This document shows positions 1 through 4,667 of a DNA stretch of 5,807 nt, piece after piece. The notes under the pieces were generated by a model that was not told the DNA's origin, did no database searches, and saw only the letters and a list, made by a program, of their open reading frames with translations. Source of the stretch: an uncultured Collinsella sp. (GTDB lineage Bacteria > Actinomycetota > Coriobacteriia > Coriobacteriales > Coriobacteriaceae). The stretch is taken from assembly GCA_905197585.1 (NCBI GenBank), contig CAJJZO010000117.1:1-5807 (forward strand), written 5' to 3'. How positions within the stretch are numbered: the first letter of the stretch is position 1; every line of letters begins with the position of its first letter. A program made the position numbers and the translations under genes.

Positions 1-247
1 ACGAACCGGGATCGAGGTAGGTGACGCCCATACCCAGATCCATGCCGCCGACCTCGAAGGCGCAGCGGGTACGAGTGGAGGTCTTCTGGAAGAGCAGAAC
101 GATGTTCTTGCCCTCGAGATAGCGGTGCGGAACGCCAGCGCGCTTCATGTCCTTGAAGTTCTTGGAGAGCTTGAGCAGGTACTCGATCTCCTCGGTGGTG
201 AGGTCGAGGAGCTTGAGGAAGCTACGGCCGGAGAGGTTAACACCCAT
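1..247 (-). CDS. arcB: Ornithine carbamoyltransferase, N-terminal part (catabolic, partial at window edge)
   Basis: The first 82 codons are visible; the gene runs off the left edge. The product interconverts citrulline plus phosphate and ornithine plus carbamoyl phosphate in the cytoplasm. Beside arcA, the likely direction is catabolic, as step two of the arginine deiminase pathway. Seen directly: an N-terminal FLKLLDLTTEEI helix (residues 10-21) typical of the family, the carbamoyl-phosphate-binding loop STRTR (57-61) inside LLFQKTSTRTRCAFEV, and the VTYLDPGS strand (75-82). The ATG at 247 is chosen because AAAGGA lies 8 bases upstream and the N-terminus aligns with known enzymes. It is the second gene of an arcA-arcB unit, 106 bases after arcA. 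The family is near certain. Anabolic versus catabolic type cannot be read from this fragment and rests on gene context. Confidence 0.93.
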   Translation of the reverse strand, partial: MGVNLSGRSFLKLLDLTTEEIEYLLKLSKNFKDMKRAGVPHRYLEGKNIVLLFQKTSTRTRCAFEVGGMDLGMGVTYLDPGS

Positions 248-255
248 GGTTCGTT

Positions 256-261
256 TCCTTT
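256..261 (-). promoter_or_regulatory. Ribosome binding site of arcB
   Basis: On the minus strand AAAGGA lies 8 bases before the arcB ATG, within GAAAGGAAAC. It is a good Shine-Dalgarno match at normal spacing and supports the chosen start. It implies independent ribosome loading rather than translational coupling to arcA. Confidence 0.75.
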
Positions 262-271
262 CGAAGAAATG

Positions 272-287
272 AATTACATAAGTAATT
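272..287. repeat. A/T-rich palindrome in the arcA-arcB spacer
   Basis: AATTAC (272-277) and GTAATT (282-287) form a perfect 6-bp inverted repeat around ATAA, in a short A/T-rich island (about 264-290) flanked by GC-rich sequence. It lies 25-40 bases upstream of the arcB ATG on the minus strand. It could be a protein-binding site, part of a weak internal arcB promoter region, or a small RNA hairpin in the intercistronic mRNA. No regulator can be named: it does not fit the ARG-box consensus well. Confidence 0.4.
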
Positions 288-312
288 AGTGTAGCCCGTT
301 TGACAGGCGAAA

Positions 313-341
313 CCGGTGCGGTTGTAGGGGGACCGCACCGG
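313..341 (-). terminator. Intercistronic hairpin after arcA, probably a leaky terminator or mRNA processing/stability element
   Basis: A perfect 10-bp inverted repeat, CCGGTGCGGT (313-322) against ACCGCACCGG (332-341), closes a 9-base loop and starts 12 bases after the arcA stop codon. On the minus strand the stem is followed only by TTTCGCC, so there is no proper U tract. Since arcB follows, full termination here would be unexpected. Partial termination, or a 3' stem protecting arcA mRNA so that arcA exceeds arcB, fits better. The hairpin is seen directly; its function is inferred. Confidence 0.6.
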
Positions 342-353
342 AAACGGAAAAAC

Positions 354-1595
354 TTAGAGGTCCTCGCGCCAGAAGGGCATGCTCATGCAGCGCGGGCCGC
401 CGCGGCCGCGGGAGAGCTCGGCGGAGGGCACGACGAGAAGGTCCAGGCCCTCCTTGTACAGCACGTCGTTGGTGACGGTGTTGCGGGCGTAGACGCAGAT
501 CTTGCCGGGCTCGACGCACAGGGTGTTGGAGCCGTCGTTCCACTGCTCGCGGGAGGCCGCGATCGGGTCGCCGCCGCCGCAGGGGATCAGCTTGACCTGG
601 TCGACGCCGGTGGCGTCCTCCAGGACGTGCTCGAGGGTGTCCTCGATCAGGCGGATGTTCACGTCGCCCGGGTTCTTGCCGGCGGTCAGCTCGTAGACGC
701 GCAGGGTGCCCATGATGGCGGGGTGGATCGTGAACTTATCGACGTCGATCTGGGTGAAGACCGTGTCGAGGTGCATGAAGGCGCGCGAGACCGGGATGTC
801 GAAGGCCAGGATGCGCTCGACCTTGGAGTCGGAGTTCCAGAAGATGTTCTGGGCCATGACGTCGATCGCGGCGGCCTGGGTGCGCTGGGAGATGCCGACG
901 GCGAGGGTCTTCTCGTTGATGTTCAGCACGTCGCCGCCCTCGGTGTGGAACTGGCAGTCGCGGCGGAAGTACAGCGAGACGTCCTTGTAGTCGGGGTGGT
1001 ACTTGAAGACGTACTTGCCGTACAGGGTCTCGCGGTTGCGGGTGACCGAGTACATGCGGTTGAGGTTGACGCCCTCGCCGACGACCGCGAACGGGTCGCG
1101 GGTGAAGTAGAGGTTGGGCATCGGGTCGATGATCAGGTCGGACTCGGACTCGGAGTTGACCAGGGAGTCGAGGGTCGTGGACGCCGTGAGGGGCATGTCT
1201 ATCTCGGACTTGGTCATGCCGGCCATGGTCTTCTTGACGAACTCGAGGTTGTCCTCGATGGAGTCCAGCTTCTCGCGGACGATCTGCGGCATGTGCTGGC
1301 CGCGGATGCCGGCCTCGGCGATGTACTGGTCGGTGAACTCGGCGCGGGCGCCGGGGACCTGGTCGAACACCTCAGCGACGAGGTTCTCGAGATAGAGGAC
1401 CTCCACGCCCTGGTCCCTCAGGATCTGGGCGAAGGTGTCGTGCTCCTGCTGCGCGACCTCCAGGAACGGGACGTCGTCGAACAGGAGTCGCTCGAGCTCG
1501 TCGGGCGGCAGGTTGAGGAGCTCGTCGCCGGGACGGTGCAGGCAGACCTTCCTGAGCTTGCCGATCTCGGAAGGCACGTGCAGACCTTTCGTCAT
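354..1595 (-). CDS. arcA: Arginine deiminase
   Basis: This cytoplasmic enzyme hydrolyses L-arginine to L-citrulline and ammonia, the first step of the arginine deiminase pathway used for ATP generation and acid resistance. The protein has 413 residues, usual for the family. The guanidino-group-modifying (pentein) active site is complete: FTRD with Asp167, HTEGGD with Glu219 and Asp222, MHLD with His275 and Asp277, and the nucleophile Cys403 in GRGGPRCMSMP. The C-terminal NTLCVEPG (358-364) and ELSRGRGG signatures are also present. The N-terminal VPSEIGKLRKV matches the family start and supports the ATG at 1595. A GTG seven codons in, with GAAAGG 7 bases before it, is a less likely start. Third codon positions are almost all G or C, more so than in ppk, which suggests high expression. 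It is the first visible gene of a minus-strand unit with arcB, divergent from ppk across 550 bases. Confidence 0.97.
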   Translation of the reverse strand: MTKGLHVPSEIGKLRKVCLHRPGDELLNLPPDELERLLFDDVPFLEVAQQEHDTFAQILRDQGVEVLYLENLVAEVFDQVPGARAEFTDQYIAEAGIRGQHMPQIVREKLDSIEDNLEFVKKTMAGMTKSEIDMPLTASTTLDSLVNSESESDLIIDPMPNLYFTRDPFAVVGEGVNLNRMYSVTRNRETLYGKYVFKYHPDYKDVSLYFRRDCQFHTEGGDVLNINEKTLAVGISQRTQAAAIDVMAQNIFWNSDSKVERILAFDIPVSRAFMHLDTVFTQIDVDKFTIHPAIMGTLRVYELTAGKNPGDVNIRLIEDTLEHVLEDATGVDQVKLIPCGGGDPIAASREQWNDGSNTLCVEPGKICVYARNTVTNDVLYKEGLDLLVVPSAELSRGRGGPRCMSMPFWREDL

Positions 1596-1597
1596 GG

Positions 1598-1610
1598 CCT
1601 CCTACCTTTC
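1598..1610 (-). promoter_or_regulatory. Ribosome binding site of arcA with unusual spacing
   Basis: The minus strand reads GAAAGGTAGGAGGCC and then ATG. The best anti-16S match, AGGAGG (1603-1598), ends only 2 bases before the ATG, which is shorter than the usual 5-9. A second purine run, GAAAGG (1610-1605), sits 9 bases away at workable spacing. Either the upstream run is used or the start is unusually close to its Shine-Dalgarno. The homology-supported N-terminus argues against moving the start far downstream. Confidence 0.55.
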
Positions 1611-1611
1611 T

Positions 1612-1656
1612 TTCGGGCCCTTCGGCCGAATCTCTCAGCGCCCTTCCGTAACGGGC
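1612..1656 (-). promoter_or_regulatory. Structured 5' leader of arcA (two short hairpins)
   Basis: Two inverted repeats lie between the predicted transcription start and the arcA Shine-Dalgarno. The first is GCCC (1640-1643) with GGGC (1653-1656), a 4-bp stem and 9-base loop. The second is TTCGG-GCC (1612-1619) with GGCCGAA (1624-1630), a 7-bp stem with one bulged G and a CTTC loop as read on plus; it contains the 10-bp palindrome TTCGGCCGAA (1621-1630). The second stem ends two bases upstream of the purine run of the ribosome binding site. They could stabilise the messenger or modulate initiation. No known riboswitch is recognised. Confidence 0.35.
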
Positions 1657-1676
1657 ACTGCTTGCTGACAGCTCTA

Positions 1677-1707
1677 GTTATATCCAAATTCCACCCGCAA
1701 TTCCACC
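1677..1707 (-). promoter_or_regulatory. Predicted arcA promoter with tandem repeat at the -35 position
   Basis: On the minus strand TATAAC (1682-1677) matches the -10 consensus at 5 of 6 positions and would start transcription near 1670, giving a leader of about 75 bases. There is no TTGACA-like box 17 bases upstream. That place is occupied by two direct copies of GGTGGAATT, at 1707-1699 and 1695-1687, with a 12-bp period. A poor -35 overlapped by a repeat is typical of promoters needing an activator, so these may be half-sites. The repeats and the -10 box are seen directly; promoter activity is inferred. Confidence 0.4.
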
Positions 1708-1715
1708 TCGCCCCC

Positions 1716-1751
1716 GAACGGTCAACAAAGTGCGATGAACGGTATATCGCA
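1716..1751. promoter_or_regulatory. Putative operator: GAACGGT direct repeats, two helical turns apart
   Basis: GAACGGT occurs at 1716-1722 and again at 1737-1743, exactly 21 bp apart and on the same strand. The second copy sits inside an inverted repeat, TGCGAT (1731-1736) and ATCGCA (1746-1751). Relative to the predicted arcA start near 1670 the copies are centred at about -49 and -70, a usual place for activator binding. A third copy occurs inverted at 2049-2055 near the ppk promoter. The regulator is unknown. Confidence 0.4.
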
Positions 1752-2087
1752 TGTGATTCCCCCATGATGTACTTCGGCGTTCTAAAGTAACTTTTCTAAG
1801 GTAAACGCTCTTTTTTCTTAAAAACCATTTGCGATTGCGTCTCTAAACTTTTGATTCAGAATTGCATAGCTAAATCGGTTTTATGTATATAAATGATGTT
1901 TGTTTACGTTTCCGCCTGCATTCAATGATATTCAGCTATCCATCATTCTTATTCACACTTACGTACCAGTTGAGTGAGGATATAGACCGCTTGCAGACGA
2001 GCAGGGCGTCAGTCCTATGACTCGTCAGCGTAAGAAGTAGGTAAAGATACCGTTCACGCGATACGTTCGTGCCAGCGGTCGACTAAA
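1752..2087. other. A/T-rich divergent spacer between arcA and ppk, no gene seen
   Basis: This stretch has no open frame with a credible start and no tRNA or recognised RNA fold. The part from about 1790 to 1960 is markedly A/T-rich, unlike the flanking genes, and could be a bent or regulatory segment. Visible elements are an AATGAT/ATCATT inverted repeat (1924-1929, 1942-1947), GACGAG/CTCGTC (1996-2001, 2021-2026), the inverted GAACGGT copy (2049-2055), and TCTTATTCAC (1947-1956), whose complement GTGAATAAGA recurs at 2099-2108. TATATA (1886-1891), 18 bases after TTGCAT (1862-1867), is a weak possible extra plus-strand promoter. Confidence 0.5.
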
Positions 2088-2116
2088 TTGAGACAATAGT
2101 GAATAAGAGTTAGGCT
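2088..2116 (+). promoter_or_regulatory. Predicted ppk promoter
   Basis: TTGAGA (2088-2093) matches the -35 consensus at 5 of 6 positions. Exactly 17 bases later comes TAGGCT (2111-2116), a -10 form common in actinobacterial housekeeping promoters. Transcription would begin near 2122, leaving a leader of only about 24 bases. Part of the spacer (2099-2108) is one arm of a 10-bp inverted match with 1947-1956, so a bound protein there would overlap the promoter. Confidence 0.5.
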
Positions 2117-2119
2117 ACC

Positions 2120-2134
2120 GTCCCCTACGGGGAC
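2120..2134 (+). promoter_or_regulatory. Short perfect hairpin in the ppk leader
   Basis: GTCCCC (2120-2125) pairs with GGGGAC (2129-2134) around a TAC loop. It sits at or just after the predicted transcription start and 11 bases before the ppk ATG. Its GGGGA is the only Shine-Dalgarno-like purine run in the leader and would be hidden when the stem forms. As DNA, this could also be a compact operator. The structure is clear; its role is inferred. Confidence 0.4.
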
Positions 2135-2145
2135 TGAACGGACAG

Positions 2146-4554
2146 ATGCATATGCCGAGCAAAATCGAAAAGAAGCAAGCCGCTGCAAAGCTGCGCAAGC
2201 CGCCGCGCGACTTCTCGTACACGCAAAACCGAGAGCTTAGCTGGCTGCGCTTTAACAACCGCGTGCTCGACGAAGCCTTCGATGAGACCGTTCCGCTGTT
2301 CGAGCGTCTAAAGTTCGTGTCGATTTTCGAGTCTAACCTCGACGAGTTTCTCATGGTGCGCGTGGGCGGCCTGTCCGATCTGGCAGAGCTCAAAAAACAG
2401 CCTGTCGACAACAAGAGCAATATGACCGCCTCCGAACAGGTCGATGCTGTCATGGCCGAAATGCCCGGGCTCCTTACTCGTTGGGAATCCATCTTTAAGA
2501 GCATCGAAGGCAAGCTCGACACCTTGGGCGTTCACCGCGCCCGCATCGATTCGCTTACGCCCGAGGAGCGCACCTTCGTAACCCGCTACTTCCAGGCCTA
2601 CGTGTCGCCGGTTATCTCACCGTTGGTCATTGACCCGCGCCATCCCTTCCCCAACCTGCGCAACGGCGCACTCTATCTGGCTTGTGGCCTGGACGGCATC
2701 ACCGACGAGGAGAGCCTGCTGGGCCTGATCGAGATTCCCGCCTCGATGAACCGCGTGGTCGAGATTCCCTCGCCCACCGGCACCTACTCCTACATCTTGC
2801 TCGAGGACGTCATTCTCGCCTGCCTGGACAGCTGCTTTGGCTCCTATAAGCCGCTGGATCGCGCGCTGATCCGCGTCACTCGCAATGCCGATATCGACCC
2901 GGACGGCGAGGGCGTCGAGGAGGACGAGGATTACCGCCAGCACATGAAGCGCATCCTCAAGAAGCGCCTGCGCCTGCAGCCGGTGGTGCTCGCCGTATCG
3001 GGCTCGCTCGAGAAGGCAACGCTCAAGACCATCCGCAAGGCGCTCGAGCTTTCGCGCCGCTCTGTCTTTACCTGCGATATCCCGCTCAACCTGGGCTACG
3101 TCTTTGGCATTGAGGGCAAGATTCCCGAGCACCTGCGCAACGAGCTGCTCTTTACGCCGTTTAAGCCGCAGCCCAACCCCAACATCGACATGACCCGCTC
3201 CATCCGCGAACAGGTGCTGCAGGGCGACAAGCTGCTCTTTTATCCCTACGAGGCCATGAACCCCTTCCTGGATCTGGTGCACGAGGCCGCCTACGACCCC
3301 GAGTGCATCTCGCTGCGCATCACGCTCTACCGCGTGGCCAAGCAGAGCCGCCTGTGCGAATCGCTGATCGATGCTGCCGAGAACGGCAAAGAGGTCACGG
3401 TGCTCATGGAACTTCGTGCCCGCTTTGACGAGCAGAACAACATCGAGTGGGCCGAGCGTCTGGAAGAGGCGGGCTGCACCGTCATCTATGGTTCCGAGGG
3501 CTTTAAATGCCACTCAAAGATCTGCCAGCTCACCTATCGCGAGGGCATGGCGCTCACCCGTCTCACGCTTTTGGGCACCGGCAACTTTAACGAGAAGACG
3601 GCCAAACTCTACAGCGACTTTATGCTCATGACCGCCCATCCCGGCATCGGTGAAGACGCCAACCTGTTCTTCCGCAATCTGTCGCTGGGCAACCTGCGCG
3701 GCGACTACCGCTTCCTGGGTGTGGCGCCCGTCGGACTGAAACCGCTCATCATGCGCGGCCTGGATCGCGAGATCCAGCGCGCCCTTGCCGGCGAGCCCGC
3801 CCGCGTGTTCTTTAAGCTCAACTCGCTGACCGACCGCGAGGTCATCGACAAAATCGCCGAGGCATCGTGCGCAGGAGTCCGCGTGGACATGATCATCCGC
3901 GGTATCTCGTGCCTCAAGCCCGGTGTTCCGGGCAAGACCGAGAACGTGCATGTCCGTTCTATCGTCGGACGCTTTTTGGAGCATGCGCGCGTTTACGCCT
4001 TTGGCGTGGACTCGGACATGATCTATCTGAGCTCGGCCGACATGATGACGCGCAACACCGAGCACCGCGTGGAGATCGCCTTCCCCGTGCTCGACCCCAC
4101 CTGCCGCGCCCTAGTACACGAGTACATGGGCATGCAGCTGCGCGACAACGTGAAGGCCCGCAGCCTCACGAGCGACGGCACCTGGGTCCCCGTAGAGCGT
4201 GCAGAGGGTGAGAAACCCTTCAACTCGCAGGAAGCTCTACTGGAGCGTGCCTATCGCAACGCCGAGGCCGCGCCCGAGCCCGTCATTGAGGCGGAACCTG
4301 CCCCCGAGGCCGAGCCGCAGCCAGTAGCACCCAAGGTCCAAGAGGTCCAGGCGACCGTCATTGAGCCCGAGCCTGCACCTGCACCTCAGCCCCATCCGCA
4401 GGTCACCAAGCCCGCACCCGAGACGAGCGCCCGTCGCGATAAGCCCGCTGGCAAGACCAAGGCCATCGAGCGCCATCGCCCCGGCCGCGTGCGCATGGGC
4501 CTGGGTCTGATCGGCCTGGGTTTTAAGACGCTCATTACCGGCAAGACGAAATAG
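2146..4554 (+). CDS. ppk1: Polyphosphate kinase 1 with C-terminal extension
   Basis: PPK1 reversibly transfers the terminal phosphate of ATP onto inorganic polyphosphate, usually at the membrane. Domain order: N-terminal domain (RELSWLRFNNRVLDEA, 28-43; FESNLDEFLMVRVGGL, 61-76), head domain (HPFPNLRNGALYLA, 166-179), then two phospholipase-D-like domains. The phosphorylated histidine is His456 in KCHSKI and the second catalytic histidine is His613 in FLEHARVYAFG. Metal-site arginines are Arg396 (TLYR) and Arg426 (ARFDE). Spacings 396-426-456-613 equal those of E. coli 375-405-435-592, so the enzyme should be active. At 802 residues it is longer than the usual 690-720. The extra part is a Pro/Glu/Ala-rich linker (about 706-762) and a basic tail with a Gly-rich hydrophobic stretch (784-797). 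ATG at 2152 is an equally possible start, since no strong Shine-Dalgarno decides. It is followed by its own terminator. Confidence 0.97.
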   Translation: MHMPSKIEKKQAAAKLRKPPRDFSYTQNRELSWLRFNNRVLDEAFDETVPLFERLKFVSIFESNLDEFLMVRVGGLSDLAELKKQPVDNKSNMTASEQVDAVMAEMPGLLTRWESIFKSIEGKLDTLGVHRARIDSLTPEERTFVTRYFQAYVSPVISPLVIDPRHPFPNLRNGALYLACGLDGITDEESLLGLIEIPASMNRVVEIPSPTGTYSYILLEDVILACLDSCFGSYKPLDRALIRVTRNADIDPDGEGVEEDEDYRQHMKRILKKRLRLQPVVLAVSGSLEKATLKTIRKALELSRRSVFTCDIPLNLGYVFGIEGKIPEHLRNELLFTPFKPQPNPNIDMTRSIREQVLQGDKLLFYPYEAMNPFLDLVHEAAYDPECISLRITLYRVAKQSRLCESLIDAAENGKEVTVLMELRARFDEQNNIEWAERLEEAGCTVIYGSEGFKCHSKICQLTYREGMALTRLTLLGTGNFNEKTAKLYSDFMLMTAHPGIGEDANLFFRNLSLGNLRGDYRFLGVAPVGLKPLIMRGLDREIQRALAGEPARVFFKLNSLTDREVIDKIAEASCAGVRVDMIIRGISCLKPGVPGKTENVHVRSIVGRFLEHARVYAFGVDSDMIYLSSADMMTRNTEHRVEIAFPVLDPTCRALVHEYMGMQLRDNVKARSLTSDGTWVPVERAEGEKPFNSQEALLERAYRNAEAAPEPVIEAEPAPEAEPQPVAPKVQEVQATVIEPEPAPAPQPHPQVTKPAPETSARRDKPAGKTKAIERHRPGRVRMGLGLIGLGFKTLITGKTK

Positions 4555-4556
4555 TC

Positions 4557-4581
4557 GTTTGTAGAAGCAGTTTGTAGAAGC
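4557..4581 (+). repeat. Tandem 13-bp duplication after ppk
   Basis: GTTTGTAGAAGC occurs at 4557-4568 and 4570-4581 with a 13-bp period, beginning two bases after the ppk stop codon. The second copy runs into the terminator stem (its AAGC is 4578-4581). It looks like a slippage duplication of the sequence leading into the terminator; no function is evident. Confidence 0.7.
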
Positions 4582-4621
4582 GCCCCGCATTTGAGGAAAG
4601 CCTCGGATGCGGGGCGCTTTT
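4578..4621 (+). terminator. Intrinsic terminator of ppk
   Basis: AAGCGCCCCGCAT (4578-4590) pairs perfectly with ATGCGGGGCGCTT (4607-4619). The stem continues inward through two T-G wobbles and GAGG/CCTC (4593-4596, 4601-4604) to an AAAG tetraloop, about 19 pairs in all. TTTT (4618-4621) follows at the foot. It begins 23 bases after the ppk stop and separates ppk transcription from the next gene. On the minus strand no T run follows, so it acts mainly in the plus direction. Confidence 0.93.
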
Positions 4622-4624
4622 CCC

Positions 4625-4633
4625 TGCTACCAT
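4625..4633 (+). promoter_or_regulatory. Possible extended -10 promoter for the methyltransferase gene
   Basis: TGCTACCAT places TG one base before TACCAT (4 of 6 matches to TATAAT), the extended -10 arrangement, with a predicted start near 4640 and a leader of about 28 bases. No -35 box is seen because the upstream bases form the terminator stem. Since the terminator isolates this gene from ppk, a promoter is expected in this short interval. Confidence 0.3.
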
Positions 4634-4661
4634 GGTGCGAACAACAACGCGAATGACAGGC

Positions 4662-4665
4662 AGGA
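4662..4665 (+). promoter_or_regulatory. Ribosome binding site of the methyltransferase gene
   Basis: AGGA (4662-4665), within GGCAGGAAT, lies only 2 bases before the ATG at 4668. This short spacing resembles that of the AGGAGG before arcA. The next in-frame ATG (4689) would remove the first strand of the TRAM domain, so the first ATG is preferred. Confidence 0.45.
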
Positions 4666-4667
4666 AT

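Noticed and set aside
300..328. TTGACA at 300-305 on plus as a promoter -35 box
   Set aside because: There is no -10 box at 16-18 bases and no plus-strand gene follows; the region is the arcA-arcB spacer transcribed on minus.
300..1790. A 496-codon open frame antisense to arcA
   Set aside because: It is a by-product of the strong G/C third-position bias of arcA, which removes stop codons from the opposite strand. Its translation is a low-complexity Val/Leu/Asp/Gly-rich sequence with no family resemblance, while the minus-strand frame is a complete arginine deiminase.
1811..1826. T-run followed by A-run (TTTTTTCTTAAAAA) as a terminator
   Set aside because: There is no GC-rich stem beside it and no gene ends nearby; it is simply part of the A/T-rich divergent spacer.
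1854..1955. Four ATTCA pentamers (1854, 1920, 1930, 1951) as possible ARG-box half-sites for ArgR control of arc
   Set aside because: They are direct rather than inverted copies and no pair forms the TGAAT-N4-ATTCA palindrome. In A/T-rich DNA such pentamers are common.
2046..2070. GTTCAC and CGTTCG near ppk as a PhoP-type PHO box
   Set aside because: Actinobacterial PHO boxes use direct units of 11 bp resembling GTTCACC. Here the copies are 13 bp apart and the second is poor.
2617..4065. Long minus-strand open frames opposite ppk (2617-3513 and 3514-4065)
   Set aside because: They are shadows of the PPK1 reading frame, with Ala/Val/His/Arg-rich translations, no ribosome binding site context and no domain signatures.
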